In this document: in pieces, positions 25,614-33,609 of the stretch
Numbering within the stretch: position 1 is the stretch's first letter
How the letters are laid out: each line of letters starts with the position of its first letter
Source: Actinomadura sp. J1-007
Lineage (GTDB): Bacteria > Actinomycetota > Actinomycetes > Streptosporangiales > Streptosporangiaceae
DNA: 64,000 bases
Direction of reading: 5' to 3'
NCBI RefSeq assembly: GCF_009793335.1
Contig: NZ_WING01000001.1
Location: forward strand, 2,418,001 to 2,482,000
Position numbers and translations under genes: made by a program
Notes under the pieces: generated by a model
The model's database searches: none
The model's input: only the letters and a program-made list of their open reading frames with translations
Told to the model about the DNA's origin: nothing

Positions 25614-26939
25614 TCAGCGGTCCCACGGCGGGGTCTCGTCGCGCTTGGTCCTGTCCTCGTCCGTGCCGCCGGGGGTCTCGACCTGGCGCGTGTAACCGGT
25701 GGCGCCGGTGCCGTCGTAGTTCGTGGTGTGCGCGTTCTTGTAGACGTCGCCGCCGTTGATCTGGCCGCTGCCGTACGTCGTGCGGCTGCCCTGGCCGTTC
25801 TCGAAGTCGTGCTTGCCCTCGAACCCGAACTTCGCGCCCGCGTTCGGGATGCCGACGCTGTCGTTGGTGCCGCCCGGCGTCGCGCTCGGTGGCAGCGCCG
25901 GATTGTTGAACGGGACCGAGCCGGGGGTCTGGTACGCGAGGTTCGCCCCGTACTTCACGTTGCCCGCGTTGCCCCGGCCGATGCCGTCCTCATCGGTGTA
26001 CTCGGCGTTGCCTCCGGCGCTGAAACCGGACGCGTTGTGCTTGACGTTCCCCGAGACGTCGCCGCCCGCGAAGCCGTGGTCGCCGTACTTGACGTGCCCG
26101 CCCCCGGTGGTGGTGAAGCCGCCGGCGTTGACGGTCGCGCCGCCGCCGACGTTCCAGGTGCGGTTGCCGTTGCGGTCGGCGTCCAGGTCGACGTCGCTGA
26201 CCGGGAAGCCGCCGCCCCGGCGCATCCCGGGCGTCCCGGCGAAGGTGAGCCCGCCGTTGACCGCGTTCTGCGCGAGGTTGGCGCCCGCGGCGGCGGCGCC
26301 GACCTCCTCGGCCTTCATGAAGTCGGCGAGCGCCGCGTCGTTCCCCTTCGCCTTCTCCGCGAGCGCCGCCGTCAGCGCGCCGCCCTGGAAGACCACGGCG
26401 GCCATCTGCGCCGCCATGCCGAGCGCGCTGGTCGCGACGATCGTGACCGACAGGCAGGTCGCCGCGATCGCCTCGCACGTGGCGGCGATCCCGGCGGTGA
26501 TGACCCCCATCGCGGCGGCGGTGGCCGCCGCCGCGAGCGCGGCGAGGAACGTCCCCATGACCACGGCGAACGTCGCGTAGACCATCAGCGCCCAGGCGTA
26601 CGCGATGAGCGCGATCTGCACCGCCTGGCAGAACGTGTGCATGACCTGGAGCTGTTGCAGGAATTCCTGCACCTTCCGCTCGTACGCCTGACGGTCCTCG
26701 GCCGTCCAGTCGTCGGCGGAGATGCTCGCGACCGAGGCTTGCATCTGCTCGGCCGTGTCCTCGATGGCCCGGGCGGCGTCGCCCCACGCCTTGGACGCCT
26801 TCTCCAGGTTGGTCGGGTTGCCCTTGCACAGCTTGAACTGCATCCCGACCATCAGGGCGGGCGGCAGCACCAGCCGTGCGAGGTCCGCCTCGACCGTCGC
26901 CGTGCCCATCATGGTGTTGTACGAGTTGAACGCGGTCAT
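25614..26939 (-). CDS. WXG100-like hairpin + membrane + Gly-rich protein ending PPWDR, module C
   Basis: A 441-residue paralogue of the 13266 and 21033 proteins: LVLPPALMVGMQFKLCKGNP, hairpin with DDWTAEDRQAYERKVQEF, hydrophobic runs (IALIAYAWALMVYATFAVVM; CLSVTIVATSALGMAAQMAA), linker EVGAAAAGANLAQNAVNGG, DLDADRNGNRTWNVGGGAT, Gly-rich units GGGHVKYGDHGFAGGDVSG and GFSAGGNAEYTDEDG, and terminal DETPPWDR. Lies 35 nt after its small partner. Module C has no tubby gene; instead a secreted serine hydrolase follows. Predicted ESX-dependent; function unknown. Confidence 0.72.
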   Translation of the reverse strand: MTAFNSYNTMMGTATVEADLARLVLPPALMVGMQFKLCKGNPTNLEKASKAWGDAARAIEDTAEQMQASVASISADDWTAEDRQAYERKVQEFLQQLQVMHTFCQAVQIALIAYAWALMVYATFAVVMGTFLAALAAAATAAAMGVITAGIAATCEAIAATCLSVTIVATSALGMAAQMAAVVFQGGALTAALAEKAKGNDAALADFMKAEEVGAAAAGANLAQNAVNGGLTFAGTPGMRRGGGFPVSDVDLDADRNGNRTWNVGGGATVNAGGFTTTGGGHVKYGDHGFAGGDVSGNVKHNASGFSAGGNAEYTDEDGIGRGNAGNVKYGANLAYQTPGSVPFNNPALPPSATPGGTNDSVGIPNAGAKFGFEGKHDFENGQGSRTTYGSGQINGGDVYKNAHTTNYDGTGATGYTRQVETPGGTDEDRTKRDETPPWDR

Positions 26940-26974
26940 GCGCTGGATTCCCCGCTCTCCGGTCCGTTCGGCGT

Positions 26975-27274
26975 TCAGGCGGTGACGATGCTCTGCCGCT
27001 CCGACCGCTCGTAGTTCTTCGCCGTGATCTCGATCCCCTTGGCGAATCCGTCGAGCATGTCCAGATGCGTGTGCAGATCCTCGAACGCGAACTGAAGCCC
27101 ACCCGGATACGCGACGGACGCCAACGTCCCGGTCACGCTGAAATCCCCGCCCTCAACGGTGCCGCCGTCGTTCAGCCTTGTCAGGGCCTTCTGCAACTGG
27201 TCCTTGACCTCGTTCTGGACGCTCTGCCCGTGCTTCGCGATGCGCGCTGGGTTGACCTTGATCTCGCTCCCCAT
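26975..27274 (-). CDS. ~100-residue helical WXG100-like protein, module C
   Basis: A 99-residue protein: IKVNPARIAKHGQSVQNEVK, VEGGDFSVTGTLASVAYPGG, LQFAFEDLHTHLDMLDGFAK, GIEITAKNYERSERQS. Same pattern as the module A and B small proteins, but the central Cys is replaced (FSVTG for FSITC). First gene of module C. No signal peptide. Presumed partner of the hairpin of the 25614 protein. Confidence 0.7.
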   Translation of the reverse strand: MGSEIKVNPARIAKHGQSVQNEVKDQLQKALTRLNDGGTVEGGDFSVTGTLASVAYPGGLQFAFEDLHTHLDMLDGFAKGIEITAKNYERSERQSIVTA

Positions 27275-27387
27275 CCGGCACAGGGTAGGGCATTCGTCAA
27301 TCCCTTAACAGACTGTCAGAGAAAGGGCATGACCGAAAATATCACCAACTCCGACAGTATCGGTTCGATGGCGGAGGTCGTTGCCGT

Positions 27388-27825
27388 TCACGTCTTCGAG
27401 CCGGGCTTCCCCGTTCGCTTCATGCAGATGATCCGCCACCGGTACGAGGGCTTCGGCTGGTGTGTCTCGCGCGCCATGTCATGCCAGAACCAGTCGGTGG
27501 CCCCAGGGCGTTCGTCGCAAGGAGCGGAGCCAGGGCCGACCTTCTGCAACTCGTCTTCGACCCCGGACGGCCTGCGTCCGGGATGAACACTGCCCAAAGC
27601 CTTCCAGTACGCCTTCCAGCTACTGCACTTGACCAAGTAACCGGCGTTCGGCGTGAGGCAGGACCGCATGTATGCGTCGAACCCGTCCGTCGCCGGCCCG
27701 CTGACCGAATTCGGATTGTCATCGTCAGCCATGCAGGCGGCCAGCGATCCCGTCCCCAGCACGACTCCGGCGGCCAGGGCGGCCATTTTTGGGACGAGCC
27801 GCAACCTATATTCCGAAACAGCCAC
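27388..27825 (-). CDS. Putative lipoprotein, unknown function
   Basis: A 145-residue protein from GTG 27825 (GGAGAC about 9 nt upstream). The N-terminus is a lipoprotein signal: VPKMAALAAGVVLGTGSLAAC with lipobox SLAAC. The mature part has four more Cys (MRSCLTPNAG; VKCSSWKAYW; SAPCDERPGA; IICMKRTGK) and aromatic patches (TDWFWHDMARE), suggesting a small disulfide-bonded extracellular domain. No family recognised. It lies upstream of module C on the same strand, 113 nt away, so could supply part of the envelope-side machinery, but this is only position. Confidence 0.6.
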   Translation of the reverse strand: MAVSEYRLRLVPKMAALAAGVVLGTGSLAACMADDDNPNSVSGPATDGFDAYMRSCLTPNAGYLVKCSSWKAYWKALGSVHPGRRPSGVEDELQKVGPGSAPCDERPGATDWFWHDMARETHQPKPSYRWRIICMKRTGKPGSKT

Positions 27826-28063
27826 TTCCTCGTCTCCCTGGGGTCGCTCATGGCAGCGGGCACGGCGAATTCCCGGGAAGCATAGGGCGTATGCGCATAA
27901 GCCGCCACAGCGCCGAAACAGCAACAGTCACGCGAACGTTGCGTTCACCTTTACCCATCCGCACTGCGTAGCGGGGACGCAGCGGAGATTCGCAGGCCCT
28001 CGCGCGGGGGCTCGGGGTCGCGGAGGGGGGCGTTACGATCTGGCGGGTGCACGCCCCTCACCG

Positions 28064-28807
28064 GTGCCACCGCTCCCCCAGGCGTCGCCTCCGGCATCCT
28101 CGCGGCACGCGCGGGGAACGCGGCGCGGGTTCGCCGTGCCCGCGCTCGGGCTGGCCGCCGTGCTGGTGGCCGTCGCCGGGCTGTGGCTGGCGGGCGGGCT
28201 GGACGAGGCGGAGCAGGAGCCGGAGGCGCGGCCGGGCCAGGCGATCGACACGGGCTGGTTCACGGTCACGGTGCGGGACGCGCGGATCGCGATGGCGTCC
28301 GGCCCGTTCGGCGGGGCGCGGCAGCGCTACCTGGTCGTACGCCTGCGGGCCGTCAGCAAGGGCAAGGAGACCGCCCTGCTGGAGAACGGCGGGCTGGTGG
28401 ACGGCCTCGCGGCGAGGACCAAGGCCGGGAAGTGGGTCAGGCCCGACCAGGTACGGGGCGTGGCGGGCGGCGCGCAGACGCGCCAGGTCCAGCCCGGACT
28501 GCCCGTGGAGGCGTCCGCCATGTGGCGGATGGGCCCGTCGGACGCCCCGAAGCGTTTCACGGTGCGATTGCTCAAGTGGGAGTGGGACGAGGGGTTCAGC
28601 GACGACGAGTTCCGCTGGCGGATCGATCCGGAGGACGGCTCGGTCGCCGGACGCCTCACCCTGCCCGTCGCCGCCATGCCCGCCGCGGCGCCCAGCACGC
28701 CGGCGCCTCGGGTCCGCCCTGGCACGCGGCCCCGCGTCCGTCCCGGACACTCGCCGAGGACCCGGCCCGGCGGGCGCGCGACACGGCCGGCGGGAGGAAC
28801 GCCGTGA
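28064..28807 (+). CDS. Single-pass membrane protein, DUF4352-like, first of three
   Basis: A ~247-residue protein with one N-terminal transmembrane segment (GFAVPALGLAAVLVAVAGLWLA) and an exposed beta-domain: IDTGWFTVTVRDARIA, QRYLVVRLRAVSKGKETALL, VEASAMWRMGP, RFTVRLLKWEWDEGFSDDEF. This resembles DUF4352/telokin-like immunoglobulin-type domains. Pro/Arg-rich tail (RVRPGTRPRVRPG). The start is uncertain: GTG 28064 is in frame, but GTG 28047 would be in frame if the CCCC run at 28054-28057 lacks one C. Overlaps the next gene by 4 nt, forming a three-gene operon. Confidence 0.6.
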   Translation: MPPLPQASPPASSRHARGTRRGFAVPALGLAAVLVAVAGLWLAGGLDEAEQEPEARPGQAIDTGWFTVTVRDARIAMASGPFGGARQRYLVVRLRAVSKGKETALLENGGLVDGLAARTKAGKWVRPDQVRGVAGGAQTRQVQPGLPVEASAMWRMGPSDAPKRFTVRLLKWEWDEGFSDDEFRWRIDPEDGSVAGRLTLPVAAMPAAAPSTPAPRVRPGTRPRVRPGHSPRTRPGGRATRPAGGTP

Positions 28808-29400
28808 ACTGGCGGGCGTTCGCGCTGCGCGGCGCCGCCGGGCTGGTCGGCACGGCGCTGCTCGCCGCCGCGATGTGGCTGCACTCGGTGAAGCCCCAGG
28901 TGGAGGCGCGCACGCTCGACCCGATCCGCGCGAACGGAACGGTGGGCGAGCAGACCGGCAACCGCGAGTTCAGCCTGACCGTGGAACGGGTGGACGCGGC
29001 GCGGTCCCTCGCCCCGTCCCTCACCAGCGGCCGACCCGTCGGCACCGACGGCGTCTACCTGGTGGTGCGGGTCCGCGTGATGAGCCACCGCAAGCCGCTC
29101 AAGCTGCGTTCGGCGACGCTGGAGGCGCCCGGCGGCCTCACCTACGACTCCAGCCCGCGCAGCGGCGCGAAGGACGTCGTCCCGCCCGATGTCCAGCCGA
29201 TGCTGTGGACGTCGACCGCGTTCGTCTTCGAGCTGCCGAAGGACCGCCTGGACGGGACGCACCTCGTCGTCGGCACCGGCGGCCTGCTCCCCCAGCTCTC
29301 CGCCGCCGTCGACGTCGACCTCGGCATCACCGACGCGCGCGAACGTGCCCTGCTCGGCACGGCGCGGGACCGCTACGACGTCCAGGCGGAACGCCCATGA
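28804..29400 (+). CDS. Single-pass membrane protein, DUF4352-like, second of three
   Basis: A 198-residue protein: transmembrane helix at the start (LRGAAGLVGTALLAAAMWLH) and an extracellular beta-domain (EFSLTVERVDAARSL; GVYLVVRVRVMSHRKPLKLR; AFVFELPKDRLDGTHLVVG). GTG start overlaps the stop of the previous gene (GTGA), and its own stop overlaps the ATG of the next. The VYLVVRVRV strand corresponds to YLVVRLRAVS of the first protein, pointing to a tandem duplication. Function unknown. Confidence 0.65.
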   Translation: MNWRAFALRGAAGLVGTALLAAAMWLHSVKPQVEARTLDPIRANGTVGEQTGNREFSLTVERVDAARSLAPSLTSGRPVGTDGVYLVVRVRVMSHRKPLKLRSATLEAPGGLTYDSSPRSGAKDVVPPDVQPMLWTSTAFVFELPKDRLDGTHLVVGTGGLLPQLSAAVDVDLGITDARERALLGTARDRYDVQAERP

Positions 29401-30011
29401 CCGCCGGCTTCGAGGAAACCCGTCTCGACCCGTCCGAGAACGACCCCGGCCGCTCCCACGACGAAGGGGGAAGCGCACAGAACGGCAGTGACGAGGACCG
29501 CGGGCGGGGGTTGCGGGCTCGGGATCGGCGGATCGTGCAGGCGATCGCGCTCATCACCGTCCTGCCTGCGCTGCTCGTCCTGCACTGGGTCGATGACGTC
29601 CACAACGTGCGGAAGAACCTGGAGCCGCCGGTGAAGGCGGCCACGGTGGCGCGGGGCGCGTCCGGCACGCTGGGCGGGGCGGAGTGGCGGTTGCAGCAGC
29701 GCCAGGCGGCACCGGGCCCTGGGCCGGACACCGCGTCGCTGCGCCTCGTCCTCGCCGTGCGGCCGTTGGACGCGGCGGGGGTGAAGCTGCTCGGCTCGTA
29801 CGGGCTGACCTACCGGCTGCGCGACGGCGACGGGCACGAGTGGTCGGCGGCCGGGCTCGCGCTGGGGACGCCGCGCGTGGGGGCGTGGGCGCGGGTCACG
29901 GTCAGCGCGTCGGTGCCGCGCTCCAAGACGGGTTCGGTGGCGCTGGAGGTGCGGCCCCCGGCGTACCGGCGGACGAAGGGAGCGCTGCCTTCGCTGCGGT
30001 TCGCGCCGTGA
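29397..30011 (+). CDS. Single-pass membrane protein, third of three
   Basis: A 204-residue protein: acidic cytosolic start (MTAGFEETRLDPSEND), transmembrane segment VQAIALITVLPALLVLHWV, then an exposed domain (GTLGGAEWRLQQRQAA; ASLRLVLAVRPLDAAG; GLTYRLRDGDGHEW; WARVTVSASVPRSKTGSVAL). ATG overlaps the previous stop (ATGA). Similar layout to its two upstream neighbours, so all three may form a heteromeric envelope complex. Its last ~110 nt overlap the end of the converging 29902-31202 gene. Confidence 0.65.
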   Translation: MTAGFEETRLDPSENDPGRSHDEGGSAQNGSDEDRGRGLRARDRRIVQAIALITVLPALLVLHWVDDVHNVRKNLEPPVKAATVARGASGTLGGAEWRLQQRQAAPGPGPDTASLRLVLAVRPLDAAGVKLLGSYGLTYRLRDGDGHEWSAAGLALGTPRVGAWARVTVSASVPRSKTGSVALEVRPPAYRRTKGALPSLRFAP

Positions 30012-31202
30012 CGCGGGCCATGACGAGGTTGAACGCGGCGGCGAGCAGGCAGATCCGCAGGATCTGGAAGACCAGCCCGGCACCGTAGTCCACCGGCGTC
30101 ATCCGGGGCAGCCACCACGCGACGTCGTGCGGGCCGATCAGCTCGTACACCTGGCGGCGGGCGGCCTCCTCCCCCACGTCCAGGCCCGTGAACAGCACGC
30201 AGAACAGCGCGAACGGCACCGCCCCCGAACGCCGGACGAGCCGCAGCCCGTACCAGGCGGGCAGCCACATCTCGCGCAGGCCGCGGGTGAGGACCTCGCG
30301 GGGACTGCCGGTCCGGTCGATCGCGCCGGCGGAGGCGAGGCGCCGGGCGGCGCGGCCGCGGCCGAGGACGACCTGCTCGTCGCCCGCGTCCAGGCCGAGG
30401 ATCACTCCCGCGATGACGAGCCAGATCAGCCCGCCGAGCACGGCCGACTTGAACGTCGGCCACAGTTCCAGCGCGCCGCCCGCGGCCTCGGTCACCCACT
30501 CCCACGCCTGCCGGTCGGTGATCCAGTCCCCGGCCTTCCCCCGCAGGTGGTCGATGGTGAAGATGCCGAACAGCGCGAGGTCGATCTCAAGGAACGCGAT
30601 GAGCGCCGCCCCGCGCGCGGCAGCCGTTCTTCGAGCAGCCATTCGGCGAGGAACTTCAGCACGAAGAACCCGGCGGTGAGGCCGACGGCGAGAGCGACGT
30701 GCTTCTCCAGCGAGACGAGCATCCCGAGGCCCTTGATCTGCCCCGTGAAGCCGTTCTCGGTGAACCCGCGGGTCTCGGCCATGTCGACGAACGCGCGGGC
30801 GTCGTCGGCCTGCATCCCCCACGCCAGGTAGAAGATCACGAACGGGAGCGCGGCGCGCCCGGCGGCGCCGGACACCGACTCCTCGTTGCCGACCGCCCAG
30901 GGGGTGAGGTCGCCGTCCGCCTCGCGGGCGTGCACGACGTCCAGGCCCTCGCGGACGCAGTGCACCATCGCGACCGTCACGCCGAGCGTGACCATGACGA
31001 GCACGCCGACGGTGAGGAGCGGGGCGACGGACGCGGCGGCGCCCTTCATCAGGCCGAGGCGGTACCCGCCGTACATCGCCCCGTACCGCAGCAGCTCGCC
31101 GACCGTGAACCACAGCGTCAGCGGCAGCGCGAAGCGCCCGGCGAGCCTGAGCGCGGCCCACGGCAGCACGAGCGGCGACAGGCGGGAGAGTCGGAGGGGC
31201 AT
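29902..31202 (-). CDS. Multi-pass membrane protein, frameshifted at 30609-30612
   Basis: A ~433-residue polytopic membrane protein in two frames. The first frame (from ATG 31202) gives LRLAGRFALPLTLWFTVGEL, VAPLLTVGVLVMVTLGVTVA, LPFVIFYLAWGMQADDARAF, VALAVGLTAGFFVLKFLAEW and breaks at LLEERLPRA. The other frame goes on: AALIAFLEIDLALFGIFTID, SAVLGGLIWLVIAGVILGLD, VPFALFCVLFTGLDVGEE. Adding one C to the CCCC run at 30609-30612 joins them (RAGAALIAFLE). No family recognised. The 3' end overlaps the converging gene by about 110 nt. Confidence 0.6.
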
Positions 31203-31261
31203 CGGCGCAGATGCTATCGGGCGTTGAAACGGGCGAACGGGTCACATTACGCTTCCGCGCC

Positions 31262-31593
31262 ATGACGATTCGCGCCCGCCGGGCCGCCCGCATCGCCGCC
31301 GCGTCCGCTCTCGCCTTCGGGGGACTGCTCAGCGCCGCCCCGGATGCACCACCAACACCTGCGTGAACGGCTCGTGCACCGTCACGTTCAAGGACGGCGC
31401 CCGCAGCGCGACGGTCGGCGGGCTGGACGACGCCAAGGTCGAGCTGGTCGGCGTGGACGGGGACCGCGTGCGCGTGGTGGTCGCCGGGAACGCGGCCGTC
31501 GTCACCCGGGACGTCCCGCAGCCGGTCGGCCGGTTCCAGGTGAAGGCGACGGAGGTGTCGCCGAAGAAGGTCGTACTCAAGATCAGCAAGTAG
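31262..31593 (+). CDS. Small secreted protein, frameshifted at 31338-31341
   Basis: ATG 31262 opens a signal peptide (RARRAARIAAASALAFGGLL then SAAP). The frame stops after 34 codons. The other frame continues: TTNTCVNGSCTVTFKDGARS, ATVGGLDDAKVELVGVDGDR, VRVVVAGNAAVVTRD, ending VVLKISK. One more C in the CCCC run at 31338-31341 gives SAAPGCTTNTCVNGSC and a single ~110-residue exported protein with a small Cys pair. Function unknown; the terminator at 31614 follows. Confidence 0.55.
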
Positions 31594-31613
31594 CGGGGCC
31601 GCGCGGAGACGAC

Positions 31614-31648
31614 GGACCCCGCCGTCGCGCGCTGCGACGGCGGGGTCC
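31614..31648. terminator. Bidirectional hairpin terminator
   Basis: A perfect 15-bp stem, GGACCCCGCCGTCGC (31614-31628) with GCGACGGCGGGGTCC (31634-31648), and a 5-nt loop. It sits between convergent units (31262-31593 plus, 31717-32025 minus), so can serve both. Confidence 0.85.
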
Positions 31649-31716
31649 GGGAGGGCCGGGGAACGGCGCGCTCGACGCCGTCCTGGGCCCGTGGCGGCCT
31701 GTGCGTGACCGCTGGT

Positions 31717-32025
31717 TCAGATCGCGACCTCCAGCGCGGCGACCTCGCCGGTCTTGGCGGTGACGGTGCTGTCGACGCTCACTCCGCCGGCGGCCAGCAC
31801 GCGGACGGTCCAGTCGCCGTCGGCGGCGAAGAACCGGAACACGCCCTCGTCGCCCGTCACGACCTCGGCGGTGAACTCGCCGGTCGAGTCGAGCAGGCGG
31901 GCGTAGGCGCTGGACACGGGCGCGCCGGCGCGGGTGACGGTGCCCTGGATGACGGCCTCGTTGGCCAGGTCGACGGTCGCCGGAAGGGACGCCGTCTGCG
32001 CGGGCGCTGCGCAGCCCTGGGTCAT
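31717..32025 (-). CDS. DUF1416 (SseC-like) protein of the sulfur-transfer cluster
   Basis: A 102-residue DUF1416 protein: GCAAPAQTASLPATVDLANE, VIQGTVTRAGAPVSSAYARL, VFRFFAADGDWTVRVLA, a transthyretin/CNA-B-like beta-sandwich. It is the usual downstream partner of CysA2-type thiosulfate sulfurtransferase in actinobacteria (SseC in Mycobacterium). Here it follows the sulfurtransferase by 40 nt. The role in sulfur transfer is undefined; conserved MTxGC start suggests the early Cys matters. Confidence 0.9.
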   Translation of the reverse strand: MTQGCAAPAQTASLPATVDLANEAVIQGTVTRAGAPVSSAYARLLDSTGEFTAEVVTGDEGVFRFFAADGDWTVRVLAAGGVSVDSTVTAKTGEVAALEVAI

Positions 32026-32065
32026 TGCTCCTCCAAGTGGAACGGAAGGTCCGGGCGGACGGTGG

Positions 32066-32905
32066 TTACTTGGGCTCGCCGAGCTCGATCGGCACGCCCA
32101 CGAGCGAGCCGTACTCGGTCCAGGAGCCGTCGTAGTTCTTCACGTCGGGCAGCCCCAGCAGCTCGCGCAGGGCGAACCACGTGTGCGAGGACCGCTCGCC
32201 GATGCGGCAGTAGGCGATGGTGGACTTGCTCAGGTCGACGCCCGCGTCGGAGTAGATCTTGCGCAGCTCCTCGTCGGACTTGAACGTGCCGTCGTCGTTG
32301 GCCGCCTTCGACCACGGGATGCTGCGCGCGGTCGGCACGTGCCCGGCCCGCTGCGCCTGCTCCTGCGGCAGGTGGGCGGGGGCGAGCAGCTTGCCGGAGA
32401 ACTCGTCGGGCGAGCGCACGTCGATGAGGTTCTTGGTGCTGATCGCGTCGACGACCTCATCGCGGAACGCGCGGATGGTGAGGTCCTGCTCCTTGGCCTT
32501 GTACTGCGTGGCCGGACGGGACGGGACGTCCTCGACCAGCTCGCGGGAGTCGAGCTCCCACTTCTTGCGGCCGCCGTCGAGCAGCTTGACCTTGTCGTGC
32601 CCGTACAGCTTGAAGTACCAGTAGGCGTACGCGGCGAACCAGTTGTTGTTGCCGCCGTAGAGGATCACCAGGTCGTCGTTGGCGATGCCCTTGCGCGACA
32701 GCAGCTCCTCGAAGCCGGTCTTGTCGACGAAGTCGCGGCGGACCGGGTCCTGGAGCTCGGTCTTCCAGTCGATCTTCACGGCGCCACGGATGTGGCCCTT
32801 GTCGTAGGCGGACACGTCCTCGTCCACCTCGACGAGCACCAGTGCGGGGGCGTCCAGGTTGGACTCCACCCATTCGGCGTCCACCAGGACGTCGGAGCGG
32901 CTCAT
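32066..32905 (-). CDS. Thiosulfate sulfurtransferase (rhodanese, CysA2-type)
   Basis: A 279-residue two-domain rhodanese that moves sulfane sulfur from thiosulfate to thiol acceptors. Inactive N-terminal rhodanese domain (VLVEVDEDVSAYDKGHIRGA; VILYGGNNNWFAAYAYWYFK) and active C-terminal domain with IDVRSPDEFSGK, AGHVPTARSIPWSK and the active-site loop YCRIGERSSHTWF (catalytic Cys). Length and motifs match mycobacterial CysA2/CysA3. Its ATG overlaps the DUF4395 stop by 4 nt. Cytosolic; likely induced under cysteine limitation via the upstream leader peptide. Confidence 0.93.
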   Translation of the reverse strand: MSRSDVLVDAEWVESNLDAPALVLVEVDEDVSAYDKGHIRGAVKIDWKTELQDPVRRDFVDKTGFEELLSRKGIANDDLVILYGGNNNWFAAYAYWYFKLYGHDKVKLLDGGRKKWELDSRELVEDVPSRPATQYKAKEQDLTIRAFRDEVVDAISTKNLIDVRSPDEFSGKLLAPAHLPQEQAQRAGHVPTARSIPWSKAANDDGTFKSDEELRKIYSDAGVDLSKSTIAYCRIGERSSHTWFALRELLGLPDVKNYDGSWTEYGSLVGVPIELGEPK

Positions 32906-33339
32906 ACGGGAACCTCCCTGTCGGAGCGAATCTTCGCTGTGAGTCGTCGGATCAGCAGGTACATCTCGCAGCCGAGGCAGAACCCGAACGCCGCGTTCAG
33001 GAACGCCGCACCCAGTGCGAGGGCGGTGGCACCGATGCCGAGCCAGGTGATCCCCGTGCCGTATCCGACCGCGCCCACCAGGGCGAACGCGAGGCCGACC
33101 CCCTGGGCGAACCGGGGCGGCCCCGCGTCCTCCAGCTCCCTCGGCGGGCCGAGGCGGGGACGGACGACCAGCCGGAAGACCTGCCCGTAGGGCCCGTAGC
33201 GCAGACCGAGGAACGTGGCCAGGGCGAAGACCAGGGCCTGAGCGGCGAGCAGCACCCAGCTTCCGTTGACCAGGACCGCGATCAGTACCACCGTCGTGAC
33301 GGCCGCGGCGAAGCGCTGCCCACGCGGATCGACCTGCAT
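32902..33339 (-). CDS. DUF4395 membrane protein
   Basis: A 145-residue protein with four hydrophobic segments (VTTVVLIAVLVNGSWVLLAA; ALVFALATFLGLRYG; VGLAFALVGAVGYGTGITWLG; LALGAAFLNAAFGFCLGCEM). The FCLGCEMYLL motif near the end holds a conserved CxxC typical of DUF4395. In actinobacteria it clusters with thioredoxin-like protein and thiosulfate sulfurtransferase, as here, and may help take up or reduce sulfur compounds. ATG with AGGAG 6 nt upstream. Confidence 0.88.
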   Translation of the reverse strand: MQVDPRGQRFAAAVTTVVLIAVLVNGSWVLLAAQALVFALATFLGLRYGPYGQVFRLVVRPRLGPPRELEDAGPPRFAQGVGLAFALVGAVGYGTGITWLGIGATALALGAAFLNAAFGFCLGCEMYLLIRRLTAKIRSDREVPV

Positions 33340-33426
33340 CGGGGTGCTCCTGGCGGAGAAGAAGAGTGCGTACGAGCGAGAAGGTCGCGACTGCTCGGGG
33401 ACTCGGGGACGGTCGGGCTCGATGCC

Positions 33427-33492
33427 TCAGGCCATACGACAGAGCGAGGCGGCCACGCGGCAGAAGTCGACCGCGCGGCGCTTCGTGAGCAT
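33427..33492 (-). promoter_or_regulatory. Cysteine-rich leader peptide (putative attenuator) before the sulfur cluster
   Basis: A 21-residue open frame MLTKRRAVDFCRVAASLCRM plus a final Ala, ATG 33492 to TGA 33427. It matches the actinobacterial leader-peptide pattern (K/R)RAVDxCRVAxxLCR found upstream of sulfur assimilation genes, where ribosome stalling at Cys codons when cysteine is scarce is thought to raise expression of the genes behind. It lies 88 nt before DUF4395. Here one usual Cys is Ser (AASLCR), leaving two Cys codons. No strong terminator hairpin is seen in the gap. Confidence 0.75.
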
Positions 33493-33609
33493 CTGCTCTG
33501 TCCGGTCACGCACGCCCTGATGGTAAGCCGACAACCGCCGCGCTGTCACATCCGTCTCGGCCTTCGAGACAGTGACAGTCCTCTTCGCGCAGGTCAGCGA
33601 GGGGACGGC

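Noticed and set aside
33282..33509. A 75-codon frame overlapping the leader peptide
   Set aside because: Wrong codon bias and Ser/Arg-rich; the 21-codon leader in another frame matches a known regulatory pattern.
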